This document shows positions 1 through 7,580 of a DNA stretch of 64,000 nucleotides, piece after piece. A model generated the notes under the pieces. The model searched no databases, was not told the origin of the DNA, and was given only the letters and a program-made list of their open reading frames with translations. A program made the translations under genes and the position numbers. The stretch is from Bacteroidales bacterium UBA6445 (GTDB lineage Bacteria; Bacteroidota; Bacteroidia; Bacteroidales; UBA932). The DNA lies in assembly GCA_002439585.1 (NCBI GenBank), contig DJOF01000003.1:62001-126000 (forward strand), in the 5' to 3' direction. The number at the start of each line of letters is the position of its first letter. The stretch's first letter is position 1.

Positions 1-330
1 AATGCGACGAAAAACAGGGGAATGTTCCTTGAAAATATGGTCTTCGTCGAATTGAAGCGCCGTGGTCTCGACGTCTTCTATCATTCCGGTAAAAAGGAAT
101 GTGATTTCATCGTGAGACAAGGCGTGAGCATAACTGAGGCGTATCAGGTGACATGGAATATGTCGGATCCTCAGACACGCGAACGTGAAATTGCCGGATT
201 GAGAGAGGCAATGAGGGCATATTCGCTGTCAAAAGGATATATCATCACATTTGAAGGTAAGGAAACGCTTGCCTTTGACGATGGCACGACTGCCGAGGTC
301 ATTCCTGCCTGGGAGTGGATGCTGCGATAG
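1..330 (+). CDS. DUF4143-type AAA+ ATPase, C-terminal fragment
   Basis: The reading frame is open from the first base of the window and stops at 330, so only the last ~109 codons are present. The segment reading NRGMFLENMVFVELKRRG, followed by FYHSGKKECDFIV, matches the DUF4143 nuclease-like C-terminal domain that follows the AAA domain in a large family of prokaryotic ATPases (family knowledge). The Lys-x-Cys-Asp/Glu-hydrophobic pattern (KKECDFIV) is the conserved core of that domain. These ATPases are common, often mobile, and their cellular role is not established. A second, full-length member of the same broad family lies at 30906-32078. The N-terminal Walker motifs should lie upstream of the window. 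Confidence 0.85.
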   Translation, partial: NATKNRGMFLENMVFVELKRRGLDVFYHSGKKECDFIVRQGVSITEAYQVTWNMSDPQTREREIAGLREAMRAYSLSKGYIITFEGKETLAFDDGTTAEVIPAWEWMLR

Positions 331-596
331 TTAATTATTGAAGCCGCATTCACCGCAGTGTCATAAGATTCGGCGAGGGTTGCCAAGCCTCTGTCATACA
401 GCGCATTCACATATTCCCGGAATGCATCCTCCCACTCCATGCGGTAGGCCAGCCTCTTCGGCAGTTCCCTGGAATCTTCCGAACTCTACGAATTCGGCGT
501 CGAACCCGGCGAATGTTTCCGCGAACCCCTTCCTGCACACGGCCCGCAGACATACAGTCCCACGCGCCCAGGATGAATCGGCTCAAAAAGTTCATT
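331..596 (-). pseudogene. Decayed unrecognised reading frame
   Basis: Three minus-strand frames each carry a protein-like stretch that joins end to end if two frameshifts are allowed. The order is NFLSRFILGAWDCMS (start near 595), then FAETFAGFDAEFVEFGRF, then LPKRLAYRMEWEDAFREY continuing to about 340. The first shift coincides with a GGGG run near 525, the second lies near 460. I do not recognise the product. Low composition bias and consistent hydrophobic/charged patterning argue for a former gene, but this is inference. Confidence 0.35.
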
Positions 597-746
597 AAAT
601 TGAATATAAATATAAGGATATGAGAAATTTATACATCACCGACACCTTGTCTCGAAAAAAGGAATAATTAATTTTTTACCTAAAATGAGCTTGTGCAGCA
701 AAATGGCACATACGGTCGTTATTTTGCCCCTATAAACAATAGGGAT

Positions 747-1497
747 ATGAGACTTATAGACTTTATGAATGTCTTTCCTGATGAGGCAAGCTGCAGAAGC
801 AAGTTGAAAGAATACTGAGAGAAGCAGGGTGTTGTTGCCCTCACTGCGGATGTACACAGAATTATTGGAAGAAGGACAAGGAATGCTACGAGTGCAAGCA
901 TTGTCGCTACAGGCAGAGTCTCAAGGCAAACACCGTGATGCACGGCAGTCAACTTCCTTTGAGATACTGGTTCATAACGATGCACCTTCTTACAAGCACG
1001 AAGAAAAGTTTCTCCGCCGCTGAACTTAAGCGTCAGCTTGGGCACAAGAACTACAATCCGATATGGGCACTGCTTCATAAGCTCCGTAATGCTATGGGTA
1101 AAGAGACTCCGAATATGAGATATGTGGTATGGTCGAACTTGACGAAGACTTCTTCTACACGGAAACTCTTGATGAAGAGAAGGATAAGCCTCTCAAGCAT
1201 GGCAGGGGCAGCCAAAAGAAGAGCAAGGTGCTTGTAATGGCTCAGACTGAGGAAGGCACTCCCTTCAAGAAATCTGACAAGCCCACTTCCGTGAAGTATA
1301 TCAAGATGTTCGTCATTGAGAACCTCAAGTTCGAAACCATTGATGAGAAGGTCAGGATGTACATAGACCCAGACTCAACCATCAAGTCAGACGTTTCAAA
1401 GTCATATACAAACTTCAGTACAATTGTGAAAGAGCATATCCATCAAGTCATAGAGCCTAAGCAGGTCGGCAAGGTGTTGCCTTTGCAGTTCTTCTAG
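747..1497 (+). pseudogene. IS1595-family transposase, frameshifted
   Basis: Three frames together read as an IS1595/ISXO2-like transposase. Frame one (747) starts MRLIDFMNVFPDEASC and hits a TGA at 816-818. The next frame carries the zinc ribbon (CPHCGC...CYECKHCRYRQSL) and the helical region up to about 1125. The third frame (from ~1129) begins MVELDEDFFYTET and carries DDE-domain sequence ending in an SKSYTNF/HIHQVIEP stretch. At least two frameshifts separate these pieces, and after KVLP at ~1480 the family's usual C-terminal end is replaced by LQFF and a stop. The element is therefore inactive unless programmed frameshifting acts twice, which is unlikely. No clear terminal inverted repeats were found. 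Confidence 0.8.
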
Positions 1498-1601
1498 CTG
1501 ACACCTGTTTTTTTGAGCTTGAACGAATGGCGTTTGATGGCATTGGGTGGATAAACATTCTGTTCAAGGTAGTCCTATCGTATATCGAGTAAGTGTGTGA
1601 T

Positions 1602-3809
1602 CTATCTATCTTTACGAAGTATGTCCCGACATTTTTCTGTGTATGTCTTTTTCAGACGGAATGTGCGGGGACACAACTCGGTCTCTGCATCCCGACAAAA
1701 CCTTGCGACATATTTTCCGGCATCGGCACGCCAGGCCGAAGCCGCCTCGTCAAACGAAGCGAGATCCCTCACGGCAATTCCCATCGTAAGAACCTCAGAC
1801 TCTCCCGGTGCGAGAAGCCTAGTCTTTGCAAAAGCCTTAAGTTCTACCTTTGGCTTGTCCAGAACCGAAGACTCCGGTGCAGAGACAAAGACCTCAGCCA
1901 CATCCTTTCCAGCAACTTTCCCGACATTTCTGACCCTCACGCTGAAGAACACGCTGTCCGCTTTAACTTTCACTGATGGCTCCGTCTGTTCAAACTCTGT
2001 GTAACTCAGCCCATAGCCGAACGGGAAAGAGACCCTCTTTCCGAAGGTGGAGAACCAACGATAACCGACATATATCCCCTCGTTGTAATCGGTATAGTCC
2101 AATGTAGAGCGATTTCCCTTGTCGTAGATATGCTGGTCAGCATATTTGTCGTAGTCGTAAGGGAAATTGAAGGATGACGGGTCGTCAAAATAGTTCTCGG
2201 GGAATGTAGCTGCCAGTCTTCCGGAAGGATTCACCTTACCGACAAGGACATCCGCAACAGAATTTCCGGCCTCCTGACCAGGTTGCCAAGCAAGCAGGAT
2301 CTCATCTGGAAGGTGCTTCCATGAGGCAGTTTCAATCACACCGCCTACATTCAGCACGACCGTAACCTTTTTTCTATGTGCATGGAAACTGTCGCATACA
2401 TTGCGCAGCAGATTCATTTCGTTGTCAGTCAGATACCAGTCACCCTGCTCAAGCCGCCTGTCGTTGGACTCTCCGGAAGTCCGAGCAATCACCACAACAG
2501 CAGCATCATTATCCACTGCAGCCCTCCACACGGCCTCAGAAGGTGTCTGAGGCTCTGGAAGTGCGCGCACGTTCCAGATACTGTTTTCAAGTCCCTCGCT
2601 GCGCCAATACTCAAGACATGATTTGGCATAACTTCCGTAATAGTTGACGAGTTCCCCGTCAAGGGATAGGCCCGCATTCATCAAACCGGCGTCAAGCGAT
2701 ACCATATACGGCTTGTGCACATATCCGGAACCACTTCCACCAGCAATCATGTCATACGCAGGTGCCCCGAAAAGCGCTATCTTGCCACCAGTGCCAAGTG
2801 GCAGGGCATCATTGTCATTCTTGAGTAGAACCATGCACTCGGCAGCAGCCTTTCTGACAAGTTCAGCATGAGCCTTCAGATCTGGAGTCGAGTTAAACTT
2901 GTATTTCCGGAATGCTGGGGTCTTCATTACATAGCGCAGCACTCTAAGGACGCATGCATCCAACGACTCTTCCGAAAGTTCTCCAGAACGTACCGCTGCA
3001 ATGATTCCATTCAACTGATCCCAATTCCCAGGTTCAAAAAGGTCATTCCCGGCTGCAACCTGCGCCGCAGTATTCCTTGTCCCAGTCCAGTCAGTCATCA
3101 CAATGCCGTCAAAGCCCCACTCTCCCCTCAGAAGATCGGTGAGCAGTTCCTTGTCTTCCTGGGTGAAACGACCATTAAGCTTATTGTATGACGACATCAC
3201 TGTCCATGGCTGAGCCTCTCGTACAATAGTCTCGAACCCTTTCAGATAAATTTCACGTAAAGCACGCACACTGACACGGGAATCGTTTTCCAGACGCTTG
3301 CTCTCCTGATTGTTGGCTGCAAAATGCTTGACAGAAGTGCCCACACCCTGTGATTGGATGCCGCGCACGAATGCCGAGGCAATCTTTCCTGAGACAAGTG
3401 GATCTTCGGAGTAGTACTCGAAATTGCGCCCGCACAGCGGATTCCTCTGTATGTTGACTCCGGGAGCGAGCAGGACATCAGCACCATATTCAAGAACTTC
3501 ATTTCCCATCGCCTCACCGACACGGTGTACAAGAGCTATATCCCAAGAAGAGGCCAAAGCAGTCCCCACAGGGAATGCCGTGCAGTAATATGTTCGTGAG
3601 TCCCCCTCCCTTATGGGATCTATGCGAAGGCCCGCAGGTCCATCAGCCAGCACGGTCGCTGGAATCCCAAGACGCTCGATTGAAGAAGTCGTTCCGGCCG
3701 CTCCTTTCAAGACATTGCTCGAAGAACTCGTTGCTTCATGGCCGGGCTCATAATGATTTTGCGAACCGACAAGAAGCGCGGCCTTTTCCTCAAGCGTCAT
3801 GCTTCTCAA
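1602..3809 (-). CDS. GH3 family beta-glucosidase, export signal out of frame
   Basis: A glycoside hydrolase family 3 enzyme of 735 codons, probably hydrolysing terminal beta-linked sugars in the periplasm. Visible features are the N-terminal TIM-barrel (VLADGPAGLRID, KHFAANNQESKR), the nucleophile motif GIVMTDWTG, the alpha/beta sandwich domain (AAAECMVLLKNDNDALPL) and the C-terminal fibronectin-III-like domain beginning SFPFGYGLSYTEFE. The frame can only start at a TTG (3809) or ATG (3800), with no signal peptide. A perfect signal peptide lies just upstream in another frame (3806-3922). Removing one copy of the 11-bp tandem repeat at 3811-3832 fuses the two in frame, reading SPEDVLRSMTLEEK. 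As sequenced the enzyme would be cytosolic or not made. It ends 14 bp from the transporter gene upstream in the same operon. Confidence 0.93.
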   Translation of the reverse strand: MRSMTLEEKAALLVGSQNHYEPGHEATSSSSNVLKGAAGTTSSIERLGIPATVLADGPAGLRIDPIREGDSRTYYCTAFPVGTALASSWDIALVHRVGEAMGNEVLEYGADVLLAPGVNIQRNPLCGRNFEYYSEDPLVSGKIASAFVRGIQSQGVGTSVKHFAANNQESKRLENDSRVSVRALREIYLKGFETIVREAQPWTVMSSYNKLNGRFTQEDKELLTDLLRGEWGFDGIVMTDWTGTRNTAAQVAAGNDLFEPGNWDQLNGIIAAVRSGELSEESLDACVLRVLRYVMKTPAFRKYKFNSTPDLKAHAELVRKAAAECMVLLKNDNDALPLGTGGKIALFGAPAYDMIAGGSGSGYVHKPYMVSLDAGLMNAGLSLDGELVNYYGSYAKSCLEYWRSEGLENSIWNVRALPEPQTPSEAVWRAAVDNDAAVVVIARTSGESNDRRLEQGDWYLTDNEMNLLRNVCDSFHAHRKKVTVVLNVGGVIETASWKHLPDEILLAWQPGQEAGNSVADVLVGKVNPSGRLAATFPENYFDDPSSFNFPYDYDKYADQHIYDKGNRSTLDYTDYNEGIYVGYRWFSTFGKRVSFPFGYGLSYTEFEQTEPSVKVKADSVFFSVRVRNVGKVAGKDVAEVFVSAPESSVLDKPKVELKAFAKTRLLAPGESEVLTMGIAVRDLASFDEAASAWRADAGKYVARFCRDAETELCPRTFRLKKTYTEKCRDILRKDR

Positions 3810-3922
3810 TACATCTTCTGGACATCTTCTGGAGAAGCATCTCCGAGGCGAGTTTGTGCCGCCCCCACCAATGGAAACGCAATCAGACAGATGATAGTTA
3901 TCAATTTTCTCATTTTTCTCAT
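3806..3922 (-). other. Short ORF encoding the detached GH3 signal peptide
   Basis: From ATG 3922 the frame reads MRKMRKLITIICLIAFPL and ends with a hydrophobic core and an Ala-x-Ala cleavage site (GAAQ) typical of a Sec signal peptide. It continues TRLGDASPEDVQKMY and stops at 3806-3808. It is the natural 5' end of the GH3 gene. The stop arises because the 11-bp unit acatcttctgg (plus-strand view) is present twice. Confidence 0.85.
3811..3832. repeat. 11-bp perfect tandem duplication in GH3 5' coding region
   Basis: The plus strand reads acatcttctgg at 3811-3821 and again at 3822-3832. Because 11 is not a multiple of three, gain or loss of a unit moves the GH3 signal peptide in or out of frame with the enzyme. 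With one unit, 34 signal-region codons join the catalytic frame without any stop. Confidence 0.95.
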
Positions 3923-3936
3923 TCTGAATTATCTAT

Positions 3937-5241
3937 TTACCCCGCAGAAGTTTCTGCCTTCTTAGCTGGATCGCGGAAGAGAATGATAAATGCAATTGCA
4001 ACGACAAGGGCGTATGCGGCAAATATATACCATATCGTGTTCCATCCGGTAGCAGTATTGCCAACTGTATAGATCTGTCCGTTGAAGTCTGCACTGTGGG
4101 TAAACGCGTTGACAACCATTCCGGCTGCAAGGGAACCTATTGCGGCTCCAAGACCATTGGTCATCAGCATGAAAAGCCCTTGTGCGCTGGACCTTATATT
4201 ATCTGGAGTGCGTTTGTTGACATATAGAGCTCCTGATACATTGAAGAAATCGAATGCCACACCGTATACTATCATCGAAAGCACGAACAGAAGTACTCCC
4301 GGCCATCCCGGGTTGCCGATCCCGAAGAACCCGAACCTGAGTACCCATGCAAACATTGATATGAGCATAACTTTCTTAATTCCGAATCTTCCCAAGAAGA
4401 ATGGAATGAGGAGGATACACAGTGTCTCCGATATTTGGGAAAGGGATATGAGCATATTGGCATGTTGTACCCCGAAGGCATTGGCAAATTCGGCCCTCGT
4501 TACAAACTGGCTTATAAAGGGATTTGCATAGGCATTAGTTATCTGCAAGGCTGCCCCGAGAAGCATCGAGAATATGAAGAATACAGCCATCTGCCTGTCT
4601 TTGAACAGAGTAAATGCCTTGAGTCCGCTTGCTTCCATAAAGCTCATTGTCTGCACGTCTCTCCTGACTGCGACTTTGGGAAGAGTGAAGGAGTAAAGCC
4701 CGAGGACTATGCCCAGAATACCGCATATGAGAAATTGTACCGCTGACTGCTGAAATCCGAAAATGTCGATCGCTATCATGCTGCAGATGAAGCCTACGGT
4801 CCCAAATACCCTTATCGGCGGGAATGCCTTCACTGTATCAGCCCCGACTCCTTCAAGTCCGGCAAAGGCCACTGAATTGGAGAGAGCTATCGTAGGCATA
4901 TAGAAGGCTACGCTGAGGGCATACATAGAGAATAGAGGCCCGAATTCTACAGAGCCGGCATTAGAAGTGCCATACATCCATGCCCCAATCATAAACAGTC
5001 CAGCCAGTATGTGACATCCACCGAGTACTTTCTGAGCCTGGAACAGCCTGTCTGCAATTATGCCCATCACGGCAGGCATGAATATGGACACGATCCCCTG
5101 TATCGAGAAGAAGATGGCAATATTGCCTCCGAGGCCCGCATTGGAAAGGTAGGTACCCATTGAAGTTAGATATGAACCCCATACAGCATATTGCAGGAAG
5201 TTCATGACGATAAGTCTGAGGGAGATTTCCTTATGTTTCAT
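3937..5241 (-). CDS. NupG-type nucleoside:H+ symporter family MFS transporter
   Basis: 434 codons of a polytopic inner-membrane protein with about 12 hydrophobic segments. The N-terminus (RLIVMNFLQYAVWGSYLTS) and SAQGLFMLMTNGLGAAIGS near the C-terminus are characteristic of the nucleoside:proton symporter (Nuc_H_symport) branch of the major facilitator superfamily. In Bacteroidota, members of this branch often sit beside glycoside hydrolases, and their true substrate may be a sugar or nucleoside. Here it is first in a two-gene operon with the GH3 enzyme, so import of a product of that enzyme is plausible (inference). A Bacteroidota -7 box, TACATTTG, lies on the minus strand at 5269-5262, about 20 bp before the start codon. 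Confidence 0.85.
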   Translation of the reverse strand: MKHKEISLRLIVMNFLQYAVWGSYLTSMGTYLSNAGLGGNIAIFFSIQGIVSIFMPAVMGIIADRLFQAQKVLGGCHILAGLFMIGAWMYGTSNAGSVEFGPLFSMYALSVAFYMPTIALSNSVAFAGLEGVGADTVKAFPPIRVFGTVGFICSMIAIDIFGFQQSAVQFLICGILGIVLGLYSFTLPKVAVRRDVQTMSFMEASGLKAFTLFKDRQMAVFFIFSMLLGAALQITNAYANPFISQFVTRAEFANAFGVQHANMLISLSQISETLCILLIPFFLGRFGIKKVMLISMFAWVLRFGFFGIGNPGWPGVLLFVLSMIVYGVAFDFFNVSGALYVNKRTPDNIRSSAQGLFMLMTNGLGAAIGSLAAGMVVNAFTHSADFNGQIYTVGNTATGWNTIWYIFAAYALVVAIAFIILFRDPAKKAETSAG

Positions 5242-5317
5242 AGAATGATTTTGTCAGAGTACAAATGTAAAACTTTTCGGGCTAATTTTAGAAGCAGTTG
5301 AAATTTATTTCAGTTTA

Positions 5318-5400
5318 AGAAATTGTTTTGAAATGATTCCCGAATTTTATTATGAAGATTTTTCGGGGCAGCCTCGACTTGGGAACATTCTTAATGCCAA
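5318..5400. repeat. Dispersed repeat, copy A (resembles 13381-13460)
   Basis: The stretch tgttttgaaatgattcccga followed by attttattatgaagatttttcgggg closely matches tgttttgaaatggtatccga and its continuation at 13381. Both are intergenic and both are followed by a gacttgg/gactttgg segment. This indicates a small dispersed element rather than chance; its function is unknown. Confidence 0.6.
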
Positions 5401-5425
5401 CAACATGCGATGCAAGTAAAAATAT

Positions 5426-5462
5426 AAAGGCCTGACAGCCAGAACTTGGCTGCCAGACCTTT
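5426..5462 (-). terminator. Rho-independent terminator of the Big2/FGE lipoprotein gene
   Basis: The inverted repeat aaaggcctgacagcca / tggctgccagaccttt has two mismatches over 16 bp and a 5-base loop. It lies 24 bp past the stop of the minus-strand gene ending at 5487. On the minus strand it is followed by a T-rich run (atattttta). The plus strand also has a T run directly after the stem, so it may act in both directions. Confidence 0.7.
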
Positions 5463-5486
5463 TTCTCGATCGGTGTATCGTATCGC

Positions 5487-7196
5487 CTATTCGACAGGCT
5501 TTACGATCCTGAATCCGATTTTCTGGCCTTCTGTCGCTTCAGGTTGAGAACATTCCCTGGCTGCGGAGCGGCATTGCCTTGGTGACTGGAAAAAACTTCC
5601 CCCTTTTATGACCCTCATGTTGTCACTTGATGTTTCAGGGCCGGTGGGATCTGTGGCTTCGGAGGCACCCAGGTCATACACATAGTAGTCGGAGCACCAT
5701 TCGTAGAGATTGCCGTGCATGTCGTACAAGCCATAGGCGTTAGGCTTGTATGATCCTACTTCCGTGGTTTTGCGTAGTGCAGTGCCACCGACGAATTTTA
5801 CTCCTCCATTGTCGTAGTCATAGATATTGGTACTCATGTAATTCGCCATAGTGCCATTAAGATGCTTCCCGTCGCCGATTCCGAACGGAAGGTCATCTTT
5901 CCCGCCGCGGCAGGCATATTCCCACTGCGCCTCGGTAGGGAGAGAGCCTCCCGCCCATTGAGCAAATTCATTGGCACCGTCCCAGTTGACGAAGATGACA
6001 GGATAGTTCTCATAGCCGGAGACAGGTACCCATTGCTTCGCCTCGGTGTCGTAGTGAAGCCCCCAGTCATAGGAACCGGAGCTTTCAATAAGGAGTGCGG
6101 TCTTTGTTGTGGTTGACTTTCCATCTTTCCCGACGCCGGTGTCGTTGAGGAACTTGGCATATTGTGCGTTCGTCACCTCGTACGCGCCTATCTGGAATGA
6201 CTTTGTGATTGTCACCTTGTGACGTGTCTCACTTTTCATCCTGCTTGGCTCCTCTTTCAGCCCTTCTGTCTTGCCGTCCGGGCTTCCCATCCAGAAAGAT
6301 CCGGCAGGAATCGTGACGAATTTCATGTCCAATTTTGGCTTATCCTCGTACACAAGAATTTCGCATTCACCGTAATGTGCCTGCGGCCACAGGGTGGATT
6401 TTGCAGTGATCTTGACGTTGCCCTTTGCCTTGGCCTCGACCAGACCGGTCTCGCTGACAACAGCCACAGACTCATCGCTGCTCGCCCAGATGAGAGTGTC
6501 ATCGTTGTCCACCGGACTCATGGAGGCGGGAACTTGCCATGTCTCACCGACTTTCAAGGATTTTGAAACCTCCGTGAATATAATATAGTCCACCGGTCTC
6601 GGCTTGGCTGTGACAGTGCATTTTTCTGTCTTGTCACCGACTGTGACCGAGATCTCGGCGACCCCTTCCTTGGCTACGGCTGTCACAGTCCCTTCCTGGC
6701 TGACAGTGGCGATCTTGTCATCACTGCTGCTCCAGACCAATGAATGTTCCTCCAATGCCTCAGCTGGGGTCACGCTTGCCTTGAGTTTGATCTCTTTTGT
6801 ACGGATCAGCTCAAACGCTTCCACGGCCTTGCCACTCTCGTCATCCGCGTACGAGATGACGATCGATTCAACAGGAACTGCAGTGACGGTGAGGTTGCAT
6901 ATGGCTTCTTTGCCACCGGCCTGTGCTGTGATATTGGCTGAACCCACGGTCAAGGTCTTGACCAGACCGGTCTGATCAACAACGGCCACAGACTTGTTGT
7001 CACTTGACCAGGTGATGGTCTTTTCCAAAGCATTCTCAGGAAGAACCTTGGCGGTCAGTTGGACATCGTGGCCTTTGACCACTGAGACCTCCGTTTTGTC
7101 AAGGACGACCTCTTTGACAGACCGGTCCTCTTCTTTGGAGCAGGCGGCTGCCACCAGACCTGCCGCCATAAGTGCTGTAAAAATAAGTTTTCTCAT
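5487..7196 (-). CDS. Surface lipoprotein with three Big2 domains and an FGE/SUMF1-like domain
   Basis: Start at 7196 gives MRKLIFTALMAAGLVAAACSK, a lipoprotein signal with a Cys lipobox; the longer frame from 7214 only adds six residues before it. Residues ~27-105, 105-200 and 200-292 are three bacterial Ig-like (Big2) domains, each with the WSSSDxxIATV / GxxxITA pattern. Residues ~293-569 form a formylglycine-generating-enzyme-like (sulfatase-modifying factor) domain (FVTIPAGSFWMGSPDG, YEVTNAQYAKFL, LPTEAQWEYACRGG, GLYDMHGNLYEWCSDYY, GFRIV). The region matching the FGE active site reads GGSFFQSPRQCRSAARE, which keeps only one cysteine, so it is probably not a sulfatase activator but a binding or structural version of the fold. 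It stands alone between the transporter and the DUF4954 gene. Confidence 0.88.
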   Translation of the reverse strand: MRKLIFTALMAAGLVAAACSKEEDRSVKEVVLDKTEVSVVKGHDVQLTAKVLPENALEKTITWSSDNKSVAVVDQTGLVKTLTVGSANITAQAGGKEAICNLTVTAVPVESIVISYADDESGKAVEAFELIRTKEIKLKASVTPAEALEEHSLVWSSSDDKIATVSQEGTVTAVAKEGVAEISVTVGDKTEKCTVTAKPRPVDYIIFTEVSKSLKVGETWQVPASMSPVDNDDTLIWASSDESVAVVSETGLVEAKAKGNVKITAKSTLWPQAHYGECEILVYEDKPKLDMKFVTIPAGSFWMGSPDGKTEGLKEEPSRMKSETRHKVTITKSFQIGAYEVTNAQYAKFLNDTGVGKDGKSTTTKTALLIESSGSYDWGLHYDTEAKQWVPVSGYENYPVIFVNWDGANEFAQWAGGSLPTEAQWEYACRGGKDDLPFGIGDGKHLNGTMANYMSTNIYDYDNGGVKFVGGTALRKTTEVGSYKPNAYGLYDMHGNLYEWCSDYYVYDLGASEATDPTGPETSSDNMRVIKGGSFFQSPRQCRSAARECSQPEATEGQKIGFRIVKPVE

Positions 7197-7580
7197 AATT
7201 TGGAATGATAACACACTTAACCTCTATGCTAATAGCTAATAGAGGCATCACTAATTTGTGAATATCTTTATTGATAAATAGTTGCTGATTCTGCACGCAT
7301 TCATGCCAGCGTGCATACTTTTATTGTAGTCGAACATAAAAATCTGTCAAGAACATTTTATATGATTTTAAAGTTATAAATATATTTCAGTTCCTTGACA
7401 CAAAATTTTATGAAAATCGTTTTCGCAAATGAGAACCGAGAGGTGTCATAGTCATATAACAGGCGCATCACACCTTGAAAATATAGTGCGGCATGTAGCA
7501 CAACGGCGGCTGCGTCGGCTACAGAAAGTTGTACCTGATAATCGGGAAGAATGTCCTGGCAGAAGGGCAGAAGCTGTTAA
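7197..7580. other. Gene-free stretch with a hairpin and a possible gene fossil
   Basis: There is a 6-bp hairpin gcacgc...gcgtgc near 7292-7313. In addition, plus-strand codons around 7490-7586 read KLYLIIGKNVLAEGQKLLT and run to a TGA, without any start codon or upstream coding sequence. The latter has the look of the last codons of a lost gene, but I cannot identify it. No promoter was seen. Confidence 0.3.

Noticed and set aside
3575..4072. 165-codon plus-strand ORF across the GH3/transporter junction
   Set aside because: Antisense to two genes with strong family matches; composition is not protein-like.
7485..7560. tRNA-like stretch containing tagcacaacgg
   Set aside because: It resembles a D arm only; no acceptor or T arm can be paired.
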